Source: Calliopsis andreniformis
Taxonomy: Eukaryota > Arthropoda > Insecta > Hymenoptera > Andrenidae
Direction: 5' to 3'
Assembly: GCF_051401765.1 (NCBI RefSeq)
Contig: NC_135071.1
Span: forward strand, 15,478,961-15,542,960
DNA length: 64,000 nucleotides
A model generated the notes under the pieces. The model did not search any database. It saw nothing but the letters and a program-made list of their open reading frames with translations, and was not told where the DNA came from. The position numbers were made by a program, and so were the translations under genes. Numbering within the stretch: the first letter of the stretch is position 1; each line of letters starts with the position of its first letter. Below, in pieces: positions 49,266-60,760 of this stretch.

Positions 49266-49885
49266 ATACAATTACAGTGCTATGGGAGATAAGAATTACA
49301 ATTAATCATGTTTAATATATACTTATTTCTATGTATCTTCCTTTACTTATCTGCTTAACGATTATTCTTCAGTCACCGTGTAAATATGTAATTTACATGG
49401 GAAGATACATTTTAAGTAAGTACGTACCCAGGCAAAAATAAGAGCTTAACACTAATTTAATTTAAAATCTAAACAATTCTGTCTTATCTTAATTTACCAA
49501 TTAAATTAATTAAAGCTTAGTAGCAAAATCAGTATCTCTATTCATTTTTTTCTTAAATAATGAATGTCCTTTTTACTTTAGTTTAAAGTAAAAAAAACAT
49601 TTTTGTAGCAGAAACATATTAACACATTAAATAAAAAACAACACAAATAACACATAATTATCGAACATAAATAAAAAAAAAGCACATTTAAAATTAAAGG
49701 TAAATATTTCATTTGAAATAACACATAATTATCAAACATAAATAAAAAAATGCACATTTAAAATTAAACGTAAATATTTCATTTCATTTCAAATACCTTT
49801 TAAAATTCTATAACATCAATTGCATTTAGAATAGACTTAATTAAATAATCAATAAGGTTAATTACACATTTTTATGAACAATATT
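49266..49885. other. Very A/T-rich stretch with a tandem duplication
   Basis: It is strongly A/T-rich, with no coding signal. It includes the 71-bp tandem duplication at 49648-49791. It probably holds SPO11 5' flank and the 3' UTR of the minus-strand unit to its right. Confidence 0.5.
49648..49791. repeat. Tandem duplication, period 71 bp, two copies
   Basis: CACATAATTATC(G/A)AACATA starts at 49651 and again at 49722. Each is followed by AATAAAAAAA, GCACATTTAAAATTAAA and GTAAATATTTCATTT. The copies are nearly identical, so the duplication is fairly recent. Confidence 0.85.
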
Positions 49886-50212
49886 TTACTGTAAAACAAA
49901 ATTCTTTGAATATATTAAATTCAAATAATTTTGCTTTCCTCCAAGAGCCAAGAGCAAAACTGACGCGATGAAATGCTCCATCGAGTCAGCTTCACTCTCA
50001 AGTATTTCATATTTTATCATAACACACAGAAATTTGTCAAATTTTGTAATGATATTAAAGAAAATAGTAAAAAACTTACCTTCTCGATGAATCTCTGCAC
50101 TCCAGCGTTATCCATTCGAAAAAACTGCGCACGCACCTTCGAGAATCGCAAGAATATCGTTCCAATTGCGATACTATCGAATTTCGCTCGCTTAGGGTCT
50201 TCTATCACCCAC
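49886..50212 (-). CDS. Unrecognised spliced minus-strand unit (two internal/terminal exons)
   Basis: Exon X (50212-50080) starts after TAACAG and ends GAGAAG before a strong GTAAGT donor. Exon Y (49996 to a TAA at 49888-49886) follows a weak TTGAG acceptor. Both are clearly GC-richer than the surrounding sequence. In one frame they read DPKRAKFDSIAIGTIFLRF ... MDNAGVQRFIEK then SEADSMEHFIASVLLLALGG. If translation starts at the internal ATG, the product is only about 48 residues. If an upstream coding exon joins in phase 2, it is longer. A GC-richer segment at 50690-50830 on the same strand, ending AAAG before GTACGT, looks like the first exon, probably non-coding. I do not recognise the protein. 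It could instead be a 5' leader of SPO11. Confidence 0.35.
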
Positions 50213-50689
50213 CTGTTACGTACAACACAAAAATATAATTAAAATTAATAAAATATACCAAATATCAGCTCTATTCTCTTTCAGAACTATACAAATTTAA
50301 CTATGATTTATAAAATGCTATCATAAGTTAACGAACTGTATTAATTTATGCAAAAATACTAAATGTGCCGTTTGAACTTCGACGCCATTTTACTTGATTT
50401 ACCGTACAAAATCCAAAGATACAAAATTCAAAAAAATACACAAAACGTCAAATAGATTTGTTACCCAATATGTAAAAATAGAAATGATATTCAAAATTGA
50501 CTAATATTGCTTACATTTATTCAGTAGATCATAAAATAGCGTTTTATTGGACACATAATTGGAGATCCCGAACCACACATTTTTCAAATATACATTAATC
50601 ATTAAAATGGTTGAGATCAAGATTAATCTTTTGTTACATTTGTGACAGTATGTTAAAATAAAGGGCACGTACCTTTATAGAAAATGAAG

Positions 50690-50830
50690 AACCGCCAGGA
50701 ACATTTTTAGACAAGTTTAAGGGATGAGCAATACACACGTCTGACCTCCACGGCGTCCAGGAGCGGAATGACTCGGCGCGCAATTTGAACAGACATGACT
50801 ACAGAAATCGGCAATAATGGCGGAGGAGGG
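50690..50830 (-). other. Candidate non-coding first exon of the minus-strand unit
   Basis: A GC-richer island in A/T-rich sequence ends TATAAAG before GTACGT on the minus strand. A 29-codon frame starting MSVQIARRVIPLLDAVEVRR is closed by TAA before the donor, so it is at most a short upstream frame. The remaining sequence to exon X (50213-50689) is A/T-rich with no other exon recognised. Confidence 0.35.
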
Positions 50831-51649
50831 AATATCCATAAATTCAAAATTAATTATTTAACATTGCAATTGCGATATAATCTGTAAAATAGTTTAACAT
50901 TCCGTACTTATTAATTCAGTCACTTAAGTATTTAAGTATGCAAGTAATTTTTTTAAGCGATTTCACGGAACTTTTTTTTATAATTGTGCATTTTAAAAGG
51001 AAGGCATTAGTTCCTAAGTATTACGTCTAGATAGCGTAGTAGATCCTTTTCATGTTTTGAATAAATTATTTACAAACGTATTATATGCAATAATTAAAGA
51101 AATATCACAAATAATTAGCATTGTAAAAGTGCTTGTGGAGAACTAACGAAATGTATTAGATACAAACTGTGAATATATTTTCTCATTCAAATTTTTTCTT
51201 TTTTATTCAACAATTAATTGTTTACTGTATATGGCAATATCAGATTATAGCCGTCTTAACGATTAAGAGAATTAGAACAATAAAATACACAGTAGTTCAT
51301 TGTTCAATTTTATATATACAATGGAATACTATTCCTGTGCATCGTTTCTCAAAGTACTGCTTGTCACGGTCAAGCAGGTTTCATATAACTGATGAAAAAT
51401 TTTCCATAAATGATTATCAATTATCAGCTATTTTTGATACGACAATATATTCAAATTATTTTTACCAAATACATTAACTCGAGGTCAAAGTCCTTGAAAA
51501 ATATGGCGAATTCTGTAGGTTAGGTTTCTATCCACGTACTGCACGCATGCGCGTTCCAAAGGCAATTCCAGTTATGTACTCGTAATTCCATGTGCACTTT
51601 TAGACTTTAGTACTGTGGAATCGGGTGTGCACGTCTAATATTTTAAAAA
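50831..51649. promoter_or_regulatory. Divergent promoter region of HADHA and the minus-strand unit
   Basis: It is mostly A/T-rich, except for a GC-richer stretch at about 51480-51640 immediately upstream of the HADHA ATG. That stretch contains GCACGCATGCGCG (core GCATGCGC at 51545-51552). This resembles the palindromic site of NRF-1/Ewg factors, which regulate many nuclear genes for mitochondrial proteins. The functional link is inference. No TATA box at the expected place is obvious. Confidence 0.35.
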
Positions 51650-54600
51650 ATGTCACAGTACAGATTATTGGGTGCTTTTGCACGTTCTTCGTACATAAAT
51701 AAGAAATTTTTAACACAAAATGGTAACTATAAACACAGGAAAAAAATTACACATCCATTTATCACACCTTTACTCTCAAGTGGACTTGTTCTGATTTGTA
51801 CCTGACATAGCTTTAAAAATATTATACAATTGTACACACATTATATTCTTAGTATATACTGAATATTAATAAAATCTAAAATCTGAAAACATGTTTCTAA
51901 ACAAATTTTGACAAAATAATATATTATAATGTTATGCATTGAAATGTGATAAAATATTATAATAATATGTGATTTAAAATAATAAAGCGAAGTTTTATTT
52001 TCCTTTCTATTTCAATAAATATTTTGTATTGCAACATGAATTATACTTTCAGCATCATATCAAACAGTAAGAACACTTGCTACTGCTACAAATAATAAAC
52101 ACTTGAAATACAAAGTTGTGGATAATGTAGCGGTGATCACTATAGACTCTCCAGGAGCCAAGGTACGATGTGTAATAATGTTATCTTCCATTATTCATAA
52201 ATGAATAAATTGATATGTTTTAATACAGGTGAATACCTTAGGCCAAGAAGTAATGAGTGAAATTGTAACACTTTTAAAAGATGTAGAAAACAATTCTGCA
52301 ATTAATTCTGCAGTTCTCATTAGTGGAAAACCTGACTGTTTTATTGCTGGTGCTGATATTACTGGTATACAAGATTTGAAAACTGCAGATGATGGTTACA
52401 AAGTATCTTCACAGGCTCAGCAAATATTGAATACCATAGAAAAGAGTCAGAAGCCAATTGTAGCTGCAATCCAGGGTAGTTGTTTAGGAGGAGGTCTTGA
52501 GGTACATAATTTAAAAAATCCATATGGAAGTGGGTCTATTCAATATTACCACAGCTTTTCGATTCTAATCACAATTTTATTTTATTAATATAGGTTGCAT
52601 TGGCCTGTCACTATAGACTTGCTGTGAACGATACAAAAACCAATTTAGGGTTACCAGAGGTAATGTTAGGTCTTTTACCTGGAGCAGGAGGCACACAAAG
52701 ATTACCACAATTAATAGCACTTCCTAATGCACTAGACATAATCCTTACTGGTAAAAATGTTAAAGCTGATAAAGCAAAAAGATTTGGAATTGTGGATCTT
52801 TTAGTAAACCGTCTTGGTCCTGGAGTTGCAACTCCAGAGGAAAAGTAAGAAATATATCATTAAATTTAATATGCATTTATGAAACAAACCAATTGGTTAA
52901 ACATATATTTGAAATATTTGTAGCACTATGAGATACCTGGAGGAGACAGCTATCAGAGCTGCGAAAGATATTGCACAAGGAAGTTTGACAGTTAATAGAG
53001 GTCCTAAGACTTTGACTGAAAAACTCATGAAATATGTTCTTTCCTTTGATTTTGTTAAGGATCAAATATTTAACAAAGCCAAAAAACAAGTGATGAAAAT
53101 GTCTGGTGGATTATATCCTGCTCCACTTAAAATCTTAGATGTAGTACGTACTGGTTTAGATAAAGGTCCAGTTGCTGGATTTGAAGCAGAAGCTAGAGCA
53201 TTCGGTGAACTGGCAGTTACACCACAATCTAAAGGTCTAATAAGTTTATTCTTTGGACAAAGAGCATGTAAAAGAAATCGCTTTGGTGCACCAAAAAGTG
53301 CTCCTAAGTAAGTGGATACTCTCACTTAACATAGAAATTATTGATTATTTACAGAACATTAATTTTTAATCTTTATTAGGAAAATCGCAGTCGTTGGTGC
53401 TGGTCTAATGGGGGCAGGGATTGTCCAAGTAAGCATAGACAAAGGCTTTAATGTAGTTATGAAAGATACAAATGAAGCAGGCTTACATCGAGGTCTTGGT
53501 CAAGTACAGAAAGGATTGGACAATGCTGTAAAGAGGAAGAAGTTCTCTAGGTTCGTTTAAAACACTCTACAACTTCGTTTATATAATTTCACACTGTACT
53601 GTTAAGTAATTTGTTGTTTTCGTGTTTAGCGTTCAAAGAGATAAATATCTTGCTCAGCTAGATGCCACTTTAGATTATAACTCCTTTAAAAATGCAGATA
53701 TAGTTATAGAAGCTGTTTTTGAAGACATTGCTATCAAACATAAGGTTATAAAAGAAATCGAAGCAGTAGCGCCAAACCATTGTGTACTCGCAACGAATAC
53801 ATCAGCAATTCCTATTACTAAAATAGCTGCCGGAAGTAGTCGTCCCGATAAGGCAAATATAAAACGCTATATTACCAAACTTGAAATCAGCTGAAATTTA
53901 ATAAAATATTGTTTCATAGGTGATTGGAATGCACTACTTTTCTCCAGTAGACAAAATGCAATTATTAGAAATCATAACCCACAAAGGGACGTCGACCGAA
54001 ACTATTAAAACTGCGGTCGATGTGGGTTTGAAACAGGGTAAAACAGTTATTACTGTTGGAGATGGCCCAGGTTTCTATACAACAAGAATTTTATCTGCTA
54101 TGTTGGCTGAAGCCATTAGGTTATTACAGGTAACACTTTCGTTTTTCTTAACAATAACTTAATCTGCAAGGTAAATTATAATATTGTATATCAAAATAGG
54201 AAGGTATGGATCCAATGGATCTAGACAAGCTGACTAAAAAGTTTGGATTCCCTGTCGGAGCAGCAACGCTGTCTGACGAAGTCGGTATCGACGTTGCTGC
54301 ACATATAAGCGTCCATCTTTTAGAGGAATTAGGTGAACGTTTCAAAGGAGGAGATGTACGCATACTCGAGGATATGGTCAAGTCTGGTTTCCTTGGTACG
54401 TTCTCTCATTTATATCATACATTCTGTTTAATATTTATAAGCTACATATACTTAATGGATCCTACTATTTCAGGAAGGAAATCTGGTAAAGGGATATTTG
54501 TGTATGAAGCCAATGTCAAGGACAGGGATGTTAACATGGGAGCACTAACCCTTTTGAAAAAATACAAAATTGAACCAAAAGGAAGTACAACTGACGAAGA

Positions 54601-54962
54601 TCGTCAATTAAGAATGGTGTCTCGGTTCGTCAATGAAGCAGTACTTTGCTTAGAAGAAAATATATTGGCTAATCCTGTACGTAAATATCTCTACGCATAT
54701 AATTTTAACATTTTGTTTTTACAAATATGGAATAAAATATAAATACCTATTTTTATAGTTGGAGGGTGACGTAGGAGCCGTCTTCGGATTAGGTTTCCCT
54801 CCCTTCACTGGTGGACCTTTCCGTTGGGTAGATTATTATGGAGCTGGTAGATTAGTGAAGCAAATGGAAGAATTCCAAAGTTACTACGGTAATGCCTTTA
54901 AGCCGTGCCAGACGTTATACGATATGGCGTCTGATCCAAGCAAAAAGTTCCATACAAAATAA
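51650..54962 (+). CDS. HADHA: Mitochondrial trifunctional enzyme subunit alpha (long-chain enoyl-CoA hydratase / 3-hydroxyacyl-CoA dehydrogenase)
   Basis: Eleven exons: 51650-51722, 52053-52162, 52229-52501, 52594-52844, 52924-53307, 53380-53550, 53630-53852, 53920-54129, 54200-54395, 54474-54676, 54759-54962. All phases agree and give 765 residues (human about 763). In fatty-acid beta-oxidation the alpha subunit hydrates 2-enoyl-CoA and oxidises 3-hydroxyacyl-CoA with NAD+, in a complex with HADHB at the inner membrane. The first about 35 residues form a basic, hydroxylated presequence. The hydratase domain shows AGADI, GGGLE (Glu152) and GLPEVMLG (Glu174). The NAD-binding fold starts [11 protein letters not shown] at about residue 368. 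The dehydrogenase motif [16 protein letters not shown] carries His500 and Glu512. The intron after 53852 has a GC donor. The gene is intact and was identified with high certainty. Confidence 0.97.
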
Positions 54963-55360
54963 GTACAATTTGAAATTGAACAGCTGGATTTATATAACAG
55001 TAAATTGAACAGTACATAAGTGGTTGATATTTTTATATATGCATTATATTCCCGCGAAAGATGATAGTTAATTAAAAGTTATATTTTTAACTACTTATGT
55101 ATTACCTTAAGGCATCAAACATCAATGCAAGAGCGACGAATGTGTATTTATTATAGCATTTTTATATGGTTTATACGTCGAAAGAATTTTAATGTTAACA
55201 TAATATATGTACGTAGTATAATATTAGAGTTTATTTTTGCAAAAAAATACAGAAATGCGAGCCTGATGTACATGCGTACATAGTTTTGAAATACGTAATG
55301 TGTACTTTTTACTACTCACAAATTAATAAAAATACTGTTTTTTCAATATTTTGTTATTAT
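54963..55360 (+). other. HADHA: HADHA 3' UTR
   Basis: A/T-rich sequence follows the TAA. AATAAA at about 55324 (TTAATAAAAATACTG), followed by T-rich sequence, is a good polyadenylation signal; another AATAAA lies near 55450. Confidence 0.55.
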
Positions 55361-57750
55361 AATTGAACACTCTGATCCTCTTCTTTTATAAGACTAAGGA
55401 CAATAAAGATGCGTGAGCGTATAGTAATGATCAAGTGATAAATGTATACGAATAAATTTATTGCCTAATTAGAATTTTTCATTCGCTTTGAATTATGAAA
55501 CACGTAGGAGCGGAATTCTTGTTCTTGATGCAATGTCTAGAAGGTATTGCACTTTCCGGCGAATGTCGATTTATGCGATTAAAAAAAAAGCCAAGCATTC
55601 CCTGTTCGCAAACATTTATTAGTAAGGTAAGTTTAACTTCCGCGGAATAAGTGAGATTTCAGTTTAATCTGAAGTGTTTTATTGCCATTTTGCATGGTCA
55701 ATGAAATATACTATAACACTAATAATCGGAAGATATTAGTAAAAACACAGAAATAAACAGAAGCTCTAAAACAATGTAATTTTGATAAAAATAATCAAAA
55801 TACTACGTTTACATGTTCGATCTTTTTTCTTCCAAAAATAGAAGACTATAAATAAAGAAGCTTACAGAGTATTCTTTCTTAACTGATAACAGTAATTTTC
55901 ATTTCAATAACAATACATTTTCAAGTTGATAATCACGGTTTCCTAATGACCACAAAAATGTTTAAATAGCTTTGGATGAATAAATCATCAATATTGATAT
56001 AAATATTATGAAGAATAACTTTAAATACTTATTAAGGTGTATACCTCAATCCTTTGTGCACATGACGCAAGTTCTGTGGAGATTTAACAAAGAATTAATT
56101 TTAGTACACGCTACATATTTAAGATAAAGACAAATTTGAATGAAATCTAATGAGGGTAATCAAGAGGACATTTTACGTCATCTACCGGTCTCACACCTGT
56201 TTGTGACATTTACAAGATTAAAAGAGACCGAGTCCTTGGCTGATGCAAGAAACCACGCCGTTTCGTGAGAAACCATTGCCGAGGATCATGTTTTTAAGTA
56301 GACCTGCAAAGCTTTGTCCTGCACCGATTTACCGCGAACAGGGATAGAAAGTTAGAACTCCACAAAAACATTCTCCAAACAGGGAAAATTTGCAATTGAA
56401 CGCGTTGAAACCTGAATGTGTATTGATACAGCGATTTTCAGGAAGCGTAATTTGGTAACTCAGTTCTTGAGAATACAATCGATAAAAAATCTTATCTGCA
56501 ACGATAACTTTGCTAATTGTATTGCAACATTAAAACAATCCTTTTTCTTGAGTATGAGGACTGTTATACCATGTATAACGGAATATTTTAATTTCTCTTG
56601 CATTAATCGTGTTTATTTCCTGTTACACGTAAAAACGAAGCATCGTGAGGAAACACGTTTTACGCTTACTTTTTGTATAAATGTTATTAAACACCCAATT
56701 CATATTCCTGATGGAGCTTATATGTATAATGCATCATTATCTTTTTCTGAAAGTAGAAAAAAGGAAAAGGGTCTCGAAAATATCGAATTTATGTAGAAAA
56801 TACCTTCATGGATTTTAATCATCAAAAACGAGATCATATCCACGCACTCGAACGTGATTGGGCTCTTTGTACGATGCGTGATGGAAACTTTTCGCTTTGA
56901 TATAACATTTAGCCACGCTGAGTTGCGATTCAGATCTCGTGACTTGTGATTTGTATTCTGCGCTAAACATTGACCAATTAAAGCGTAATCAAAACTGTAT
57001 GTACCATTTTTCCAGGCTGGAAGCTGAGTCAACGAAGTTTACTAAGTGTGCGAATAACGTTGAAATTGAGTGGTATTAGCTCGATTTTAATATCCTTGTC
57101 GATTCAATTTATCGTAAACAATTGACTCACGATGAGATAACAGGGTATCGTAAAATTTTGAAAATATAAAAGACTTAATACTCAAGTACACTTGACTACT
57201 ATGCTCGGGGATTCATTAGTATCATTCGTGTAATCGAGTCAAGTTGTTTTCGAGTGTTGCCTTTTTCTTGATCACGTCGGTCATCACGACGCATGACCTT
57301 CCGTATTAGTCTCGAACTCTTTTGCACGTCGGAAAAAATCCGCGCTCGTGTTTGTTACCGTTTTTCTGTCCTATAATTACGCAATTAGAATAAAGAGAGA
57401 AATGAGTCAATGCAATCGTTAATCATTCCACAGTAACTCGCTTTCAGTCATCAATATTTTCCAGGTATTAATCATTGCGAATACAAAACGCGGCAATGTA
57501 AATGACAGTAATTGCTGCCAATCAAAATCAGAAATCATTTACACCTAGATTACTGGACATTTAAGGATATAGGAGAAGCATTAGGAAGATACGTACGCAC
57601 AAGGTTTACGAAAGTATATAAGTCATTTAATTAATCTCTGATTTCGTAGAAAAATCATTAGAACTTAGCTTTACAAGTAAGAAGTCTTATGTTCGGTGTT
57701 TAACATATACAACTAACCGAGCGAAAGTGAAGACAATATAATATTAGCGT
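55361..57750. other. Intergenic stretch between HADHA and the cabut homologue
   Basis: No coding exon, RNA gene or element was recognised. A 126-codon plus-strand frame at 56416-56796 has no domain and no splice partner. Confidence 0.5.
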
Positions 57751-58281
57751 ATTTTTTTGCATAGCCGTTACGTACATAATTGATAAAAACTGTCTTTGCG
57801 TCTTTAAATAAATACTCTTTCTGGGTCAACGCGCTTATGCATCACAGATCACAGACACACTTAGGTACTTTGTTCACGGACGGCAAAAAAGCCTCGTTTT
57901 ATGACTTATCACCGCTCCTCGTGCCTTCAAGTTCTTTCCTCTTAAGTACGCCCCGTGATAACTCGTTCTACACAGTCACGATGTGTGATACACGTTACTA
58001 GAGAGGCAAGCGGGAGCTTACTTCTCCCAGGTAGTTCCTCGCGTTTCGTACTCGGTATCCTCACCAACAAACTCATATCTGTACAATTCAATCAAAACCT
58101 CAACATCCTCCAACAGCATCCCTGCATTACCACGACTTCACGGAGGACGCATCCGTCTGCTACCGTGCACCAACGTTGATGCTGGAACAGTTCCCAATTC
58201 TCCAGTAGTTAAAGCTCCATTCACAGCTTTAGGTACGGGTTCGAGCACGCCAGTGACTTCACATCACTGTCCTCGCGTTGC
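57751..58281 (-). other. cbt: Probable 3' UTR of the cabut homologue
   Basis: This is the sequence downstream of the TAA at 58282-58284 on the minus strand. GC content declines gradually to the left and no coding signal is seen. The exact 3' end is not clear. Confidence 0.4.
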
Positions 58282-60156
58282 TTAAGCCGCCAATTGCGGT
58301 GGTATGATTTGCTGCGCTGAATGCGTTATCCGCGGCGCTATGACCGGAAGCAGGTTCACCCTCAAAGGCGCGGACGTCACCTGCGCGACGGAGGTCTGCA
58401 CAGTGGCACCAACAGTCAAGGACCTGTCCCTGGTGTGTCGTTTGACGTGCTTCGCCAGGTGATCGCTCCTCATGAATCTCATTTGGCAAATAGAGCAGAC
58501 GAACTTCTTCTCGCCAGTATGTGTCCGCTTATGCCGCGAGAGCTCGTCGCTTCTTGAGAACCGTCTGCTGCAGTCTTCGTAGGGGCACGAGAACGGTCGT
58601 TCCCCCGTGTGTGTTCGCGTGTGTGCTTTTAAATGAGACGATTTGAAGTAATTCTTGCCACAGCCTGGATGCTTGCATTCGTAGACGCGTCGTCGTGCAG
58701 CGGACTCTGGGGTGGGCACGGCCGACGTCGTGGTAGTCGTAGGCGCGGTCACCAAGAGAAGAGGCGCACGGGGCAGGACTAAGGGGGATCCCAGAAGTCC
58801 AGTTACCACAATTGGAGCTGGTTTCGGTGCTAAAGGGTGCAATTTCGGCTGGCTGGTCTCACGGTCGGTGTTCTTGTTGTTCACAATGATCTCCTCTTTG
58901 CGTAGGCTCATTTTGAACTTGAGACTCTTGAGAACATTCTCTGGTTCCGCGGCACTCTGGCGCGAGGTCCGGTCAGACTGCGGGCTAGACTGTTGTGTCT
59001 GACAAGGTACTGGCTGCGAGGTCGTTGGCGTAATCTTTGGCGTTAAGTTGGCGGGACTGTAGGTACCGTCTCTGTTAGCTCGCATTATTACTGATACGCG
59101 AGCGGGTTCTGGGCTGGAGGGTGGTGTACCGTCCAACAGCAGCTGCAAAGAGAAAACATAAATCTATTAAATTCCAGTTTTTGCAATTATTTTGGAAGAA
59201 AAATTTCAAGAAAGTCGCTACACTTGATACACTATTTTTGTACATTTTTTGTTGGTAATTTTGGGCCTCTTATTTGTTAACTTAAGAGCCATCTATTTTA
59301 TAATATTGGTACTGATTATTCATTTCTCGACCGCTATCATCGGGCGGTATAGAAAGCGCTCGCTCGAAGGATAAGCGACAAAAATGGTGTAAGAGAGTGA
59401 ATGCACGCGGCAAATGGGGTCATCTTGCAAAACAACTCCATAAAGCGTGCGCGCATGCGTGAATGCACATTAGAGTGGACAGCCGATCGCTCGGGCGCGG
59501 AAGAAAAAAAGAAAATGAAAAAGAGATAGCGTTCTGTACTCAAGATGCGCAGAAAGCAGTCCCAGTCGATAAAACCGTCTATTTACCTTCGCCAATTCGC
59601 AGTGCTCCACGCGTTGCCGTTTTCGGAGGGGCTCGTCCTCCTCCGAATCCGATGGCTGAGGAGTCGGTGGCAAATCAGGCCGTGAGCTCCCATTATCCAC
59701 TTTCTTAGCACTTATTTCAGTGCTTTTCTCCTTCTGCAAAAGCTTGTCCCCCAAAAGAGCCGCGACACTGAACGACGATTGAAGCGGCTCGATCTATAAA
59801 AGAAAGAAGAGAAATCTTTTAATAGAATCCTCTAAACTTACGTAAACAAACTTACACGACGAACAAACCAATAATAAACCAGTTCCCTTAAAATCGATCT
59901 AGGTGTCTTCGAGACAGAACACCGAACATAATCTTATATTAAAAACACAAATAAAACAGTAGAGTCACAAAAGATCGAGGAACATTCCCACAAGTGATTG
60001 AAAATGTAGAGCAGGGCTGGGTCGTGCCCAGCCACGTTCGTATTTCGCGGGCGGCTGTCGGCCCACGGATGGCGGTACTTTTAATTCAGTCGATGCACTT
60101 ACGTGTTTGAGCTGGGGTGAGGCTGGCGGTGACAGAGGTGTCTGGTTCGCGTCCAT
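58282..60156 (-). CDS. cbt: Krueppel-like factor 10/11 family zinc-finger transcription factor (cabut homologue)
   Basis: Three exons, from the start: 60156-60103, 59793-59587, 59142-58282, all in phase 0, giving 373 residues. Three C2H2 fingers lie at about residues 243-265, 273-295 and 303-323. The linkers are THTGERPF and THTGEKKF, the first two fingers have C-X4-C spacing and the third C-X2-[21 protein letters not shown] and [10 protein letters not shown] are the GC-box/CACCC-reading helices typical of KLF10/11. The N-terminus [18 protein letters not shown] and the acidic [15 protein letters not shown] segment fit the TIEG/cabut repressor-type N-terminal region. In Drosophila, cabut is a sugar-induced Mondo-Mlx target that represses metabolic genes; that role here is inference. 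The start was chosen at 60156; the frame is open further upstream, to an ATG at 60255. Confidence 0.94.
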
Positions 60157-60760
60157 GTTTCGCAATGGAATACGTGGCGAGAGGGTGCGGTTGAGTAAAA
60201 GAGGCTCGCTCGTGAAGACGCGTATACAGCGTATGCCTCTCGAAAAAAGGCGCAAGGTTCGTAACCGTTGGACGTCTGGTAACGCAATGAAGCTTTCTCA
60301 GGTCGGCTGGCTCGGCACGCCGTGCCCGTTGTGTGCGTGATCATGCGGCGCGCTCTAGCCCGACCAATCGCGTCGAGGGGCTCGCCGTGGCCAGCCAATC
60401 GGGGCAGTGTTATCAGCCGACGACCGCGTGATCACGGGCGTGATGTTCACGTGCTCACGGTCTGACTGAGGCCGTGATCATGACGTCAGTCCGCGTGGCG
60501 CGCTCGCTCGATACGTCATGGTATCGCTGCACTCCCTGAGCGTCATGCTGGCTTCAACCCTCCTACACCTCCTTCCAAAGCACCGATTCGTGGCTCGTTC
60601 TCTCTGTCTCTGTCTTCTCTTCTGAGACGGTCTCTCAGCGAAACAACGAAACGCGCGAGATACATCGCGAGACACGCCGAGCCCCCGAATCGCCACGTTC
60701 ACCTTTCCCCCTTTGCTCCTTTGAACCCACGCGTCTCGCAAATCTACCACGCAGACGTTT
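60157..60760 (-). promoter_or_regulatory. cbt: GC-rich promoter and 5' UTR of the cabut homologue
   Basis: The block contains two CCAAT motifs (GACCAATCG near 60361 and GCCAATCGG near 60394), an E-box CACGTG at 60448-60453, several GTGATCA words, and a perfect CRE TGACGTCA at 60481-60488. CREs bind CREB/ATF factors, and CACGTG is the half-site read by Mlx/Max-type bHLH proteins. The arrangement upstream of a nutrient-responsive KLF gene is suggestive. Binding is not shown by the sequence. Confidence 0.5.

Noticed and set aside
58712..59002. Plus-strand frame opposite the cabut homologue
   Set aside because: Antisense shadow of the zinc-finger gene's third exon.
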